Below the pieces are notes generated by a model. It did no database searches, was not told the origin of the DNA, and saw nothing but the letters and a program-made list of their open reading frames with translations. Both the position numbers and the translations under genes were made by a program. Below, in pieces: positions 25,807-35,500 of a stretch of 64,000 bases of DNA (position 1 is the stretch's first letter; every line of letters begins with the position of its first letter). Origin of the DNA: Desulfovibrionales bacterium (GTDB lineage: Bacteria > Desulfobacterota > QYQD01); contig JAQURM010000002.1 of assembly GCA_028715605.1 (NCBI GenBank), positions 248,001-312,000 of the forward strand, given 5' to 3'.

Positions 25807-28380
25807 TTGACCGGAGATATTTACAGCCAGATCAAATCCTCAGGATACTTGCCTCCACTTCCTCAGGTTGTGGCCGAACTCATGCGGGCCACCCTGAGTG
25901 ATAAAACTTCTATAAGCGATATAGCCAAAATAATCCAGCGAGATCCTTCCCTTACCGGTTATGTGCTAAAGGTCGTAAATTCTCCCTTTTATGGTCTAAG
26001 CCGGAAGATTACCACGCCTTCTCAGGCCATCGTGATCCTGGGTCTCAGGGCCGTTCAGAATATCAGCCTGACCGCTTCTGTCTTCCAGACCTTTCGTGGG
26101 GTGAAAACAAAAAGCGCCTTTAGTGTCGAGCGATTCTGGTGGCATTCCCTGGCCTGTGCCCTGACCAACAAGCATCTGTCCGAAGAGGTCGGTTATGACA
26201 ACAGCGAAGAGGCCTTTGTGGCCGGACTGTTGCACGATATCGGCAAACTGGTTCTCTATACAAACTTTAGCAGTGATTATGAAATAGTAGTCAGGAAACA
26301 TCGGGAGGGAGAGAACCTGATTGTAACGGAAGAGAGCTTCTTCGGGACCAATCACGCGGATATTGGCGGATGGCTTCTGGATTCGTGGAACCTCCAGCCA
26401 TTCATGGTGGATGCGGTTCGTTATCATCACCGGCCTCTTAAGAGAATAGTAACCGCCCTGTCCTTAGTCAAGACAACTTATCTGGCCAATGTGCTATCGC
26501 ATGCCCTATTTGAAACCGGCGTTGAGGCCGGGCTTGGGGAAGAAGCGGAACTGGTGAGTAAATCACTGGGGGTTCCCTTAGATTATATAGATAAATTAAG
26601 CGAAAAACTGTCCAAGGATATTGAAGAACTTGCGGAGTGTATGGGTATCGCGGTTGAGACCCCCGGTCTTTCGCGCTCTCCGTCTATTAGTTACGGACAG
26701 TTGGATGATCTTTCAGAGAAGAAACAGAAAGAGATATGCGCTGCTATTAAGGATGTTTCACTTTTATTAGGGATGTTAAGAGCGCTCCTAGAGGCCAGGG
26801 ATCGTGAAGAGGCTATTGATATAATCTTTGAGGCCCTTTCTATACTCTTTTCCTTTGAATCGGCCCTTCTCATGCTGGTGGATAATAATGGGCACAAGCT
26901 GGTCGGCAAAAGGGCCTTCGGCACGAAACAGGACGACCTGGCTGAAAAGATAATCATTCAACTGGATAAAGACGGCAGTATCTGGCAGGAGGCTTTGACC
27001 TCAAAGTGCATAGCCCGCTCCAGGGAATTTTTTCGCAACCATTCATACGCGATAATAGACGAACAGATCGGGAATCTCCTCAAGGCCAAAGATTTTATCG
27101 TTGTTCCGCTGATACACGCGGGAGAAATCTTTGGCGCGCTGGCTCTGTGTGCGGAAAAATCATGGGATGAATCACAAGAGAGCTTACTGCAGGTGCTGGC
27201 CGTTCACGCGGCCAGCGCCTTAAAAACGCATAATCTTAGGGAGCGGTTATTTGAAGCCGACCGCCTTAATAAAACTATAGTTTATCACGCCCCGATCGGC
27301 CTTATCTCCCTGGATAAGGACGGGAGGATTATGCGTTTTAACCCGATGGCTAAAAAAGTCTTTGAGATACCGGCCGCCAGGAGCATGACCGGCCTTAATA
27401 TCTGTGATGTTTTCGATGTGCAGTCAGATATGCTTAAGGAGAGGTTCGCGCCGCTCCTTTCCGGGCGTTATCAGGAGATATCTCCTTTTGAATATCGTGC
27501 TCCATCCGGCAAAACCTATTGGTTATGCGGCAAAGGGGTGCCCTTGGAAGACCGGAACTCCCTTAAAGGTTTTTTGATCCTGATGGAAGATGTGACCGAA
27601 CGCATCCAGGCTGAAGAGACCATGCAGAAGTATGCCGCTTCCTTAGAGGAGCGGGTAAAAACAAAGACCCGGGCCCTGGAAGAAAGTCAGGCCCAGCTCT
27701 TGCGTGCCGCGCGTCTTGCCGCTACCGGACGTCTTGCCCGTAGGGTGGCCCATGAAGTGAATAATCCGCTGGGTATAATACGCAACTATTTACAAATTAT
27801 GAGCCTCAAGATGCCGGAAGACGATCCGAAGAAGGAATCAATGCGTATTATAGATGAAGAAATAAGTCGTATCGCTTCCATAATTCAACAGTTAGTAGAT
27901 TTTTCCCGGGCGGAGATGATTAACCTCCAACGCCTGGATATTAATAATCTTCTTCAGGACCTGGTCAAAATTATGCGGGATTCTTATCAAGAGCAGGGTA
28001 TTACCATGATTTTAGATTTGTCAGAGAGTCCGGCTTATGCTAATGTGGATATTGATAAAATCAAACAGGTCTTTATTAACCTGATCAAGAATGCGGCGGA
28101 GGCCATGCCGGACGGCGGAGAGATCCGGTTAGCTACGCGCCTGAGGGATAAAGACGGAAGGAATCTGGTGGCCATTGAGGTGGCTGATACAGGAGCCGGT
28201 ATCCCTGACGACGTCAAAAAACATATGTTTGAACCCTTCTACAGCAGTAAGGGATTATCTAACTCCGGACTCGGGCTTTCAGTTTCTTATGGTATCATCA
28301 AGGCCTTGGGCGGCGACATTGCGGTGGAGAGCGCCGTAGGGAAGGGCACGACCCTTACCATTTTTCTGCCGGCGGGTTGA
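25807..28380 (+). CDS. HDOD-GAF-PAS histidine kinase
   Basis: 857 aa from a TTG start. HDOD domain (about 1-270): YLPPLPQVVAELMRA, DPSLTGYVLKVVNS, FVAGLLHDIGKLVL. GAF-like region (about 330-480): FESALLMLVDNNGHKLV and FIVVPLIHAGEIFGALALC. PAS (about 485-610): APIGLISLDKDGRIMRFNPMA. Kinase: LARRVAHEVNNPLGII with His649, then NLIKNAAEAMP, VADTGAGIP and GLGLSVSYGII. HDOD domains are regulatory in signalling and motility; the fusion to a complete kinase suggests a cytoplasmic sensor. The gene lies 13 bp after cheZ. Confidence -1.
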   Translation: MTGDIYSQIKSSGYLPPLPQVVAELMRATLSDKTSISDIAKIIQRDPSLTGYVLKVVNSPFYGLSRKITTPSQAIVILGLRAVQNISLTASVFQTFRGVKTKSAFSVERFWWHSLACALTNKHLSEEVGYDNSEEAFVAGLLHDIGKLVLYTNFSSDYEIVVRKHREGENLIVTEESFFGTNHADIGGWLLDSWNLQPFMVDAVRYHHRPLKRIVTALSLVKTTYLANVLSHALFETGVEAGLGEEAELVSKSLGVPLDYIDKLSEKLSKDIEELAECMGIAVETPGLSRSPSISYGQLDDLSEKKQKEICAAIKDVSLLLGMLRALLEARDREEAIDIIFEALSILFSFESALLMLVDNNGHKLVGKRAFGTKQDDLAEKIIIQLDKDGSIWQEALTSKCIARSREFFRNHSYAIIDEQIGNLLKAKDFIVVPLIHAGEIFGALALCAEKSWDESQESLLQVLAVHAASALKTHNLRERLFEADRLNKTIVYHAPIGLISLDKDGRIMRFNPMAKKVFEIPAARSMTGLNICDVFDVQSDMLKERFAPLLSGRYQEISPFEYRAPSGKTYWLCGKGVPLEDRNSLKGFLILMEDVTERIQAEETMQKYAASLEERVKTKTRALEESQAQLLRAARLAATGRLARRVAHEVNNPLGIIRNYLQIMSLKMPEDDPKKESMRIIDEEISRIASIIQQLVDFSRAEMINLQRLDINNLLQDLVKIMRDSYQEQGITMILDLSESPAYANVDIDKIKQVFINLIKNAAEAMPDGGEIRLATRLRDKDGRNLVAIEVADTGAGIPDDVKKHMFEPFYSSKGLSNSGLGLSVSYGIIKALGGDIAVESAVGKGTTLTIFLPAG

Positions 28381-28441
28381 TATATGGATTTTGATCGCAC
28401 ATACGGGATTATTACTCATGGAGGAGTAGACAGGCCCCAAA

Positions 28442-30283
28442 ATGTATAATATTTTGATTATTGATGATGAAAAACGGATGCGTGACAGCCTCAAGGTGCT
28501 TCTTTCGGGTGAGGGTTACGAGATTGAAACCGCCGATAGTTGTCAGAGCGGCATAGAGTGTCTGAAAAAAGGCCCTTATGCCTTGGTGGTTACGGACTTG
28601 GTTACTCCCCGATTGACCGGCTTTGAGGTGATGGATCATGTGGCCAAACATTGTCCTGAAACCTTAGTTATTGCTATGACCGGTTATGCCTCTCTGGACT
28701 CGGCCGTAGAGGCTATGCGCAGAGGCGCTTATGACTATATAGTTAAGCCCTTCAATTTTGACGTCATGAAATTGACGGTGGAGAGGGCTATAGATCGGGT
28801 CAACCTTTCCCGGCGGGTCAGGAAAACTGAAGAAAAATATAAATTGCTCGTAGAAGAAATAAACGATGGTTACTTTGTCTTACAGGATAAGAAATTGGTA
28901 TATGCGAACAAGACCTTTGCCGGTATGTTGGGTTATAAACCGGAAGATATAACGGGCCGGGATTTTACATATTTTATCGGCCTTGGGACTTATCCTAAAT
29001 TTGAGCAGTTACTATTGACTAAAAATGGAGATTCTGTCCAGGAGGAGTTTCATTTTAAAAGTAAAGAAGGGGCAGATGTCCCTGTAGAGATTCGGGTGAC
29101 GCGGACTTATACGGATGATCAGCCTTCTCTGGTAGGGATATGCCGGGACATAAGAGAAAGAAAGGCATTATGGGATAAGATAATACGTTCGGAGAAACTG
29201 GCCTCACTAGGGGGACTTATTGCCGGGATCGCCCATGAATTAAACAACAAACTTACTCCGGTTCTGGCCTATGCCGAGCTGATGGGGGATTCTACGCTGG
29301 ATCCTCAGAACCGGCGGCGAATTGAGATTGTCGCTAATTCGGCTATGGGAGCTAAAAAGGTCGTGGAATCGCTTCTCCTCTTCGCCCGTCAGGAAAAACC
29401 GCAGAGAAAGCGTATTGACATCAATGAAGTCATCCATAACGCCCTAAACTTGTTACAATATCAGTTTAAGAATGAAAAAATCGCCCTGAGACTGGATCTT
29501 AAACCTGATCTGCCGGATATCTTTGCCGATTTTCATCAAATGGAACAGGTTTTCCTGAATATAATCAAAAATGCCTTCCAGTCCATGGATGGGACAGGCG
29601 GACAATTAACCATTTGTTCGCTGAGTGATGAGAAAGATATTATAGTAGAAATTTCAGACACAGGTATCGGCATTCCCCCGGAAATCCTGCCGATTATCTT
29701 TGATCCGTTTTTTACCACTAAGGCCGAAGGCAAGGGCACAGGGTTAGGATTAAGTCTTTGTCACGGCATCGTGCAGGAGCATGGAGGCGAAATATCAGTG
29801 ACCAGCGAGCCGGGCCGGACGACCTTTCAGGTCAAATTACCCTTAAACAGGCCTGAAGCCGACCGCGGACAAGATAGATATTCATCCGGCGATAATACGG
29901 AAAGAGAGGCCCGTAAGACCATCCTGGTTATTGATGATGAGGAAAGCATCTCCCTTCTTTTAAGTGAACTGCTGGAAGGTAAATATGAAGTCGCAAGGGT
30001 GTCGAACGGGCATGAGGCATTAAAGGTGATGGCGGACAGGGAATTCGATTTAATTATATCGGATATTAAAATGCCTGGTATGGATGGTATGGAATTTTTT
30101 AAATGGATTGAGACGAACAAGCCGTTGTATAAAAGGAAAATAGTTTTTACCACAGGAGTTACATTTGACGCTGAAGTCCACGCCTTTCTGGAGGGCACAA
30201 AAAACCCTTATCTTACTAAACCCTTCAAGATCGCCCAGCTTATGGAGGCCGTAGAGACGACATTGGCCAGAGGTGAAGGATAG
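28442..30283 (+). CDS. Hybrid histidine kinase: REC-PAS-kinase-REC
   Basis: 613 aa. The N-terminal receiver has Asp52 ([10 protein letters not shown]) and the KPF motif. PAS at about 128-245 ([20 protein letters not shown]). The kinase has [15 protein letters not shown] with His265, [22 protein letters not shown] and [13 protein letters not shown]. The C-terminal receiver (about 495-610) starts with ILVIDDEES and carries the Asp in [11 protein letters not shown]. There are no membrane segments. It follows the HDOD kinase with a 61-bp gap; GGAGGAG is upstream of the ATG. It converges on motB. A phosphorelay with the neighbouring receivers is likely. Confidence -1.
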   Translation: MYNILIIDDEKRMRDSLKVLLSGEGYEIETADSCQSGIECLKKGPYALVVTDLVTPRLTGFEVMDHVAKHCPETLVIAMTGYASLDSAVEAMRRGAYDYIVKPFNFDVMKLTVERAIDRVNLSRRVRKTEEKYKLLVEEINDGYFVLQDKKLVYANKTFAGMLGYKPEDITGRDFTYFIGLGTYPKFEQLLLTKNGDSVQEEFHFKSKEGADVPVEIRVTRTYTDDQPSLVGICRDIRERKALWDKIIRSEKLASLGGLIAGIAHELNNKLTPVLAYAELMGDSTLDPQNRRRIEIVANSAMGAKKVVESLLLFARQEKPQRKRIDINEVIHNALNLLQYQFKNEKIALRLDLKPDLPDIFADFHQMEQVFLNIIKNAFQSMDGTGGQLTICSLSDEKDIIVEISDTGIGIPPEILPIIFDPFFTTKAEGKGTGLGLSLCHGIVQEHGGEISVTSEPGRTTFQVKLPLNRPEADRGQDRYSSGDNTEREARKTILVIDDEESISLLLSELLEGKYEVARVSNGHEALKVMADREFDLIISDIKMPGMDGMEFFKWIETNKPLYKRKIVFTTGVTFDAEVHAFLEGTKNPYLTKPFKIAQLMEAVETTLARGEG

Positions 30284-30335
30284 AGCGACAGCCTGTCCCA
30301 AAAATGTCAAGGCCCAAAGTTCAAATGAAATTCAT

Positions 30336-30424
30336 CGTGAGTGTCATTAGTCAATGGTCATTTGTCATTGGTAAAAACGATTAACCTTCCCAACTTGACC
30401 AATGACTAGTGACTAATGACCAGT
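30336..30424. repeat. R3 inverted-repeat tract between convergent genes
   Basis: GTCATTAGTCAATGGTCATT on the left and ACCAATGACTAGTGACTAAT on the right are near-complementary arms around an AACGATTAACC centre. The right arm enters the motB 3' end and encodes its last residues. It may act as a bidirectional terminator, but there is no clear T-run. Confidence -1.
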
Positions 30425-31174
30425 GGCTTCTTTCTCCGCCCCTGAGCGCAGTATAACTATATCCACCCGTCTGTTTTTAGAACGTCCGTCCTCGTTATCA
30501 TTCGGGACTACCGGGCGATATTCGCCGTAGCCGGCCGCTGACAGTTTCCTGGGGTCAAACGGATGATATGTTAAGAGATGCCGGATGATCGCTGAGGCCC
30601 GGGCAGTTGATAATTCCCAGTTGGACGGGAATTGGGGTGTATTGATGGGTACATTGTCCGTGTGCCCTTCAATACGGATGTGATTAGGCACTCTTAAGAG
30701 GGTCTGGGCTATATCGTCCAGAACGGGTTTTATATCTTCGCGGATGGTGGCCCGGCCGATATCAAAAAATACCTTGTCCGCGATACTGATAACCATACCA
30801 CGTTCATCGATAGAGATGCTGACGGCCTGATTTAATCCCTTCTCCTTGGTCTCCAGGGATTTTTTGATTTCTTCGGCGGCCTTCTTCATTTCCGCCTCTT
30901 TATACCCGGCGCCCTTATCGCTCACGAAACTGGGTTGGGCGGGGACGTTTGCCCCGGGCAGTACGCTTCTGCCCCCTCCGCTTATCTCTGACAGGGGGAT
31001 AGCGCCAAAGGCCCGCTGGATGGAGTCCATAACATAGCCCATCTTTTGGCCATCCACGCGGGACGAGGCATACATGGTGACAAAAAAGGCGAACAGCAGG
31101 GTGATAAAGTCCGCATACGAGACCAGCCATCGTTCATGATTGACGTGTTCTTCGTGTTTTTTCTTTTTGCCCAT
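30413..31174 (-). CDS. motB: Flagellar motor stator protein MotB
   Basis: 253 aa. A single N-terminal membrane helix carries the ion-binding Asp22 (WLVSYADFITLLFAFFVTMY). A plug/linker region follows, then the C-terminal OmpA-type peptidoglycan-binding domain (about 125-245): FFDIGRATIRED, IRIEGHTDNVPI, NWELSTARASAI and NRRVDIVI. MotB anchors the stator to the wall. It lies 6 bp after motA in the same operon. The last residues (ATGH) come from the R3 repeat. Confidence -1.
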   Translation of the reverse strand: MGKKKKHEEHVNHERWLVSYADFITLLFAFFVTMYASSRVDGQKMGYVMDSIQRAFGAIPLSEISGGGRSVLPGANVPAQPSFVSDKGAGYKEAEMKKAAEEIKKSLETKEKGLNQAVSISIDERGMVISIADKVFFDIGRATIREDIKPVLDDIAQTLLRVPNHIRIEGHTDNVPINTPQFPSNWELSTARASAIIRHLLTYHPFDPRKLSAAGYGEYRPVVPNDNEDGRSKNRRVDIVILRSGAEKEATGH

Positions 31175-31180
31175 AGTTAT

Positions 31181-31969
31181 CTATCCTTTCTCGCGTACGG
31201 TCTGAGGCAGCGGTTTTTCTTTGGCGGCCTCAGACAGGAAGGATTTAAGCTTTTCTTCGATAATCCGTGGATTTTCACCGATGGAGACGGCCACCACCCC
31301 TTCCAGCATCATTTCCTTGGTAATTATACCGTCGCGGTTCCTTAGTTTTAATTTATTGCCGACGGGCAGGAAGATCAGATTGGCCGAACCCACCCCATAG
31401 ACAGTAGCCACGAAGGCACAGGCAATACCAGGCCCCAGCTTGCTCGGGTCGGAAAGGTTTTCCATAACATGAATCAGCCCCAAGACTGCCCCTATGATGC
31501 CAATGGTTGGCGCATACCCGCCGGCTGACTCAAATATCTTGCCGGCTACCGCACCGTATTCTTCCGTATATTCTAATTCCGTTTCCATGGTCTCGCGAAT
31601 AGACTTTGGCTCGATACCGTCAATGGCCAGCATGAGGGCCTTTTTCAGGAAGGGGTGCTGTATATCCTGGGCGTCTTTTTCCAGGGATAGGATACCTTCT
31701 TTGCGGGCCTTATTGGCAAAGCTGGTTATCTGGGCGATAATTTGATAAGGTTCTTCTTTCGGTTCGCTCAGTACGGTGCCGATGCTTTTTATAGCGCCGA
31801 TAATATCCTTAAGAGGGAAACTGACAAATACAGCCCCAAATGTCCCCCCGAAGACAATGACGGCCGCGGTTCCCTGTGTGATGCTGCCCAGGTGGCCGCC
31901 TTCCAGTATCTGGCCGCCGACTATGGCGCCTATGCCTAAGATTAAACCGACGATGGTTGCTATATCCAT
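31181..31969 (-). CDS. motA: Flagellar motor stator protein MotA
   Basis: 262 aa. Four membrane segments are visible: near 5-25 (IVGLILGIGAIVGGQIL), 32-52 (TAAVIVFGGTFGAVFVSF), and the pair around 150-205 (GYAPTIGIIGAVLGLIHVM and ACAFVATVYGVGSANLIFLPVG). The large cytoplasmic loop between 55 and 145 contacts the rotor. With MotB it forms the proton- or sodium-driven stator; the ion cannot be decided by eye. A near-perfect sigma-28 promoter lies 53 bp upstream. Confidence -1.
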   Translation of the reverse strand: MDIATIVGLILGIGAIVGGQILEGGHLGSITQGTAAVIVFGGTFGAVFVSFPLKDIIGAIKSIGTVLSEPKEEPYQIIAQITSFANKARKEGILSLEKDAQDIQHPFLKKALMLAIDGIEPKSIRETMETELEYTEEYGAVAGKIFESAGGYAPTIGIIGAVLGLIHVMENLSDPSKLGPGIACAFVATVYGVGSANLIFLPVGNKLKLRNRDGIITKEMMLEGVVAVSIGENPRIIEEKLKSFLSEAAKEKPLPQTVREKG

Positions 31970-32021
31970 AATGTCTTATCTGGCTGTTAGTGGTATTTAT
32001 CTTCCGGGGTTTTACATCTTG

Positions 32022-32049
32022 TTATCGGCAGTATTAGTCTGAAACTTTA
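32022..32049 (-). promoter_or_regulatory. Sigma-28 promoter of motA-motB
   Basis: Read on the minus strand: TAAAGTTT - 12 nt - GCCGATAA. Both boxes match the enterobacterial FliA consensus exactly. The -10 box lies 53 bp before the motA ATG. Confidence -1.
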
Positions 32050-32112
32050 GCCATTAAGTTTGAAGATTTGGTTGAAAGTTGCCGAAAGGTTTTACAGAGG
32101 GGTTAAAGGGAG

Positions 32113-33090
32113 ATGGTTAAGGAAATGCCGGAATCTTTATCTTTTATCCCTATCCCCCTCGAAACCCTTATTGAGGAAAGTTCTCCCGATTTTGATATTT
32201 ATCTGCGACAAGGTAGTGAGGATGAGGGGTTTGTGCTTTATCGGGAGGCGAACCTCTTTTTATCCCATGTTCAGTTGGTACGCCTGAAACATAACGGAAT
32301 TGGTACGGTTTTTATCCGGAGTGCGGATAGAGGCAAACGGTTACGCTATATGGCCGGTCAGCTCCGGCAGATGATGGAAAGACAGAATATACCGGCATCA
32401 AAGAAGGCCGGTATAATTTATGGCCTTAGCAAGGGCGTAGTAGAGAATGTCATGGGGGATCCGCGGATAGAGAATGTAGAGATATGCAAAGAAGTAGCTG
32501 CGCAGCATGTAGCCCTTATCATAAGCGATGAGATGGCGTTCCAGAACTTTTTTAAAATCATGTCTTACGATTATTATACGCACACTCATAGCGTGAATGT
32601 CTGCATTTTTGTAACGGCCTTAATCAAGGCCCTAAGATTGTGTGACGAACAGACTATGAAGGTACTGGGAATGGGGGCCTTGCTGCACGATGTAGGCAAG
32701 AGCCGTATAGATAAGGCCATTCTGAATAAAAGAGGGCGGCTTACTCCGGAAGAGTTCGCGGAGATTAAAAAACATCCTGAAATGGGGTTTGAAATCGTAC
32801 AGGATAGTTCACCGCTGCCCGCGGCAGGCGCAAAAATTATTCTGAATCACCATGAGAAATGCGATGGTTCAGGTTATCCCCGTGGCTTGAAAGGCGACGA
32901 GATAGATGTGTATTCAAAGATAACTTGCATAGTGGATATTTTTGATGCCCTGACCACAAATCGATGTTATAAGGGTGCATTACCCGGTTTTTCAGCCCTG
33001 GAGATAATGCAAAATGAGATGAGGGATCAGGTGAATCAGGCCTTATTAAAGGAACTCATCGTTCTAATCGGCAAAGTTTCCAGGCATTAG
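32113..33090 (+). CDS. HD-GYP domain phosphodiesterase
   Basis: 325 aa. The N-terminal DUF3391-like part (about 10-110) includes FDIYLRQGSEDEGFVLYREANLF and has no known catalytic motif. The HD-GYP domain (about 150-310) has HTHSVNVCIFVTALIKAL, the HD pair His192-Asp193 in LLHDVGKSRI, and CDGSGYPRGLKGDEI. The HHE-like NHHEKCDG is present. Predicted to hydrolyse c-di-GMP. It is divergent from motAB and followed at once by an HDOD gene. GGGAG is upstream of the ATG. Confidence -1.
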   Translation: MVKEMPESLSFIPIPLETLIEESSPDFDIYLRQGSEDEGFVLYREANLFLSHVQLVRLKHNGIGTVFIRSADRGKRLRYMAGQLRQMMERQNIPASKKAGIIYGLSKGVVENVMGDPRIENVEICKEVAAQHVALIISDEMAFQNFFKIMSYDYYTHTHSVNVCIFVTALIKALRLCDEQTMKVLGMGALLHDVGKSRIDKAILNKRGRLTPEEFAEIKKHPEMGFEIVQDSSPLPAAGAKIILNHHEKCDGSGYPRGLKGDEIDVYSKITCIVDIFDALTTNRCYKGALPGFSALEIMQNEMRDQVNQALLKELIVLIGKVSRH

Positions 33091-33102
33091 GAGGTGATGA
33101 TT

Positions 33103-34098
33103 TTGGACGGCAAAGATGATGTGTGGGAGATAGACCTGGATGACGATACGGGAAACAGTGATGAACTTGATCCTGCCGTCTTTAAGCTTATCTCTGAACA
33201 GATAGAGCAATTGCCTCCATTCCCGATGGTGATTAATCAGGTCCTGTCTATGATCGAAGACCCGAATGCCACGCTTGCCGATCTGTCCAGGATTATTTTG
33301 AATGACCCGTCATTGACCGGCATGATATTGAAGGTTATAAATTCTGCTTATTATGGATTTAACAGTAAAATATCAACGGTTTCACATGCTGTAAGTCTTT
33401 TGGGGTTCAATGAGGTAAAAAATATGGCCTTAAGCCTGCCTATCAATGACACCCTTTTCGCTAAAACCAGGTCGTCTGGTCTTAGCCAGGCCGACTTATG
33501 GGTACACTCCGTAGGCGTGGGTATTTGTGGCCGTAAGATAGGGGAGAAAGTGCGCTACCCTGTCCCCGAAGAGGCTTTTGTAGCCGGTCTGCTGCACGAC
33601 ATTGGAAAAACCCTGTTAAATGATGTATTCCCGGATAAGTTTGACCAGGCGTTGCACAGGGCAGAGGAACAACAACGGGCGCTCGTGGATATTGAACAGG
33701 AGTTATTAACTATCTCGCATGCTACAATCGGCTTCTGGCTGGCCCAACACTGGAAGCTGCCGGATGCCTTAACCGCTGCTATTCAGAATCACCATCAGCC
33801 GCTCATTGCCATATCTGATGGAAATGCCGGTATACGTCTGGAAGCCATAATTTTCCTGGCTGATTTTTTGGCTAAATTCCTTTCGCTGGGGTTTAGTGGC
33901 GATAGATGCCTCCCTCCAATAGGACCGGAAATCGTTAAACATCTGGCTATTAAACCTGAAGATGTCGTCTCTATCGCCGAGGCTGTACAAAAGGATATCC
34001 AACCCACCTTACGGCCGTTTGGCCTGGAAATCGATTTGAAATCGATTACTGCTGAAGACAAGACAAAGATGGCTGGTTTTTTTACAACCCCGGATTAG
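33103..34098 (+). CDS. HDOD domain protein
   Basis: About 331 aa. The strong ribosome site AGGAGGTGAT (33089-33098) favours TTG 33103; the in-frame GTG 33094 and ATG 33097 lie inside that site. The HDOD domain spans about 35-230: LPPFPMVINQVLSMIED, DPSLTGMILKVINSAYYG, AVSLLGFNEVKNMAL, FVAGLLHDIGKTLL and FWLAQHWKLPDAL. An acidic N-terminus precedes it. HDOD proteins are non-enzymatic signalling modules linked to motility and c-di-GMP networks. It forms a pair with the HD-GYP gene. Confidence -1.
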   Translation: MDGKDDVWEIDLDDDTGNSDELDPAVFKLISEQIEQLPPFPMVINQVLSMIEDPNATLADLSRIILNDPSLTGMILKVINSAYYGFNSKISTVSHAVSLLGFNEVKNMALSLPINDTLFAKTRSSGLSQADLWVHSVGVGICGRKIGEKVRYPVPEEAFVAGLLHDIGKTLLNDVFPDKFDQALHRAEEQQRALVDIEQELLTISHATIGFWLAQHWKLPDALTAAIQNHHQPLIAISDGNAGIRLEAIIFLADFLAKFLSLGFSGDRCLPPIGPEIVKHLAIKPEDVVSIAEAVQKDIQPTLRPFGLEIDLKSITAEDKTKMAGFFTTPD

Positions 34099-34156
34099 CC
34101 CGCCCTCAATCCTTTTTGCTTGCTTTTTCGCCTAGGTCTAAGTAAATTTTGATAAA

Positions 34157-34325
34157 CTCGTAAAAAAGCCGTTTCACCGCTGAGTACGCAGAGCCCGCAG
34201 AGAGAACTTCATTTTCGTTATTGGTTGTTAGTTATTTGTTACTCGAATAACGAATAACAATTAACGAATAACTTCATTTCTTATCTCGGCGACCCTGCGG
34301 TAATTTTGACTTTTTACGAAGCCGT
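34157..34325. repeat. R7 element (CGCTGAGTACGCAGAG), copy 1
   Basis: The ends TCGTAAAAAAGCCG and GACTTTTTACGAA are imperfect terminal inverted repeats. Inside are CACCGCTGAGTACGCAGAG and CTTATCTCGGCGACCCTGCG. An R4-like ATAACGAATAAC stretch (34219-34273) is nested in the middle. An inverted relative lies at 47803-47922. This fills the gap from 34099 to 34337. Confidence -1.
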
Positions 34326-34337
34326 AGAGGTTGATTT

Positions 34338-35195
34338 TTGAAAGTGGAACCAGCTAACAAAGGCGTACTCTACATAGTTTCCACCCCCATCGGTAATCTG
34401 GAGGATATTACTCTACGGGCCCTCAGGATATTAAAGGAAGTGGATATAATCGTTGCCGAAGATACCCGGTGGACGCGCAAGCTTCTTTCCCGCTACCAGA
34501 TTCACGTCCCTCTTGTAAGCTGTCATGAACACAATCAGGTAGAAAAAAGTGGAGAGTTGTTAGAAAAGTTGCGTCTGGGTATTAAAGCAGCTTTGGTTAC
34601 GGATGCGGGCACTCCCGGAATTTCGGATCCAGGTTATTATATCATCCGTGTGGCTTTAGAAAATGGGGTCAGGGTTATTCCTGTTCCCGGGGTTTCGGCG
34701 GTTATCGCCGCATTGAGTGTTTCGGGGCTGCCTGCAGATTCTTTCTCCTTCCTGGGTTTTTTGCCGCGGCAATCGTCGAGGCGTAAAGCTGTCTTACAGA
34801 AACTTCGTTACGAGAAGAGGCCCTTTGTCATTTATGAAGCGCCTAAGCGGCTGATGGCTACTCTGCGGGATATTTTAGATGAGGCAGGAGACCGTAAAAT
34901 GCTCCTGGCGAGGGAATTGACCAAGAAGTTCGAAGAACTGAAATGGGGTATGCTGAGCGGGGTCCTGGACGACCTGGAGGGAAAAGATATTCGGGGTGAA
35001 ATCACGTTGGTATTTGACGGCTCAAGGGAGCAGGAAGTGTTTGATGAGGATACAATACTTAATACTATCAGATGGTATCAAGAGAATACGGACTTAAAAC
35101 TAAGCGGTATTGTCCGTAAGGTGGCTGAAGAGTTGGGCGTCTCGAAAACAGAGGTTTATCGCTTGGGGCTGAAATTTAGGAAAGCTGATAGCTGA
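34338..35195 (+). CDS. rsmI: 16S rRNA (cytidine1402-2'-O)-methyltransferase
   Basis: 285 aa from a TTG start. RsmI uses S-adenosylmethionine to 2'-O-methylate C1402 of 16S rRNA. The tetrapyrrole-methylase fold is plain: LYIVSTPIGNLEDITLRAL (11-29), VAEDTR, ALVTDAGTPGISDPG, VIPVPGVSAV and FLGFLPR. The C-terminal helix region (VRKVAEELGVSKTEVYRL) fits the family. Length is normal. It overlaps the HPr start by one base. Confidence -1.
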   Translation: MKVEPANKGVLYIVSTPIGNLEDITLRALRILKEVDIIVAEDTRWTRKLLSRYQIHVPLVSCHEHNQVEKSGELLEKLRLGIKAALVTDAGTPGISDPGYYIIRVALENGVRVIPVPGVSAVIAALSVSGLPADSFSFLGFLPRQSSRRKAVLQKLRYEKRPFVIYEAPKRLMATLRDILDEAGDRKMLLARELTKKFEELKWGMLSGVLDDLEGKDIRGEITLVFDGSREQEVFDEDTILNTIRWYQENTDLKLSGIVRKVAEELGVSKTEVYRLGLKFRKADS

Positions 35196-35500
35196 TGGCT
35201 GAAAGCTATAAAAGAATAATGACTACTCCCAAAATCAGTAAGGTGTGTACGATCAAGAATAAACTTGGGCTCCATGCCCGGGCGGCGGCCAAATTTGTAC
35301 AGACGGCCTGCCGTTTTAAATGCGATGTCCGGCTGGCCAGAAATGGTGAAGAGACAGATGGTAAAAGTATTCTGGATATATTGACACTGGCCTGTCTTAG
35401 GGGTACGGAAGTTGAGATTAGTGCTGTGGGGGAGGATGCGCCTGAGGCTGTCAGTGCCCTTGAAAAACTAATAAATGATAAGTTTGGGGAAGAACAGTGA
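35195..35500 (+). CDS. ptsH: Phosphocarrier protein HPr
   Basis: A small phosphotransferase protein taking phosphate from EI. The active-site His lies in LGLHARAAAKFV (residue 27 from this start, 19 from the alternative ATG at 35219); the regulatory Ser region is DGKSILDILTL. The usual length of 85-90 aa favours ATG 35219. The first eight residues (MAESYKRI) come from an R5 AGCTGATAGC repeat. It overlaps ptsI by 4 bp. Since no EIIB/EIIC is seen, a regulatory role (as in nitrogen-PTS) is likely, possibly serving the EIIA domain at 62.6-63.3 kb. Confidence -1.
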   Translation: MAESYKRIMTTPKISKVCTIKNKLGLHARAAAKFVQTACRFKCDVRLARNGEETDGKSILDILTLACLRGTEVEISAVGEDAPEAVSALEKLINDKFGEEQ

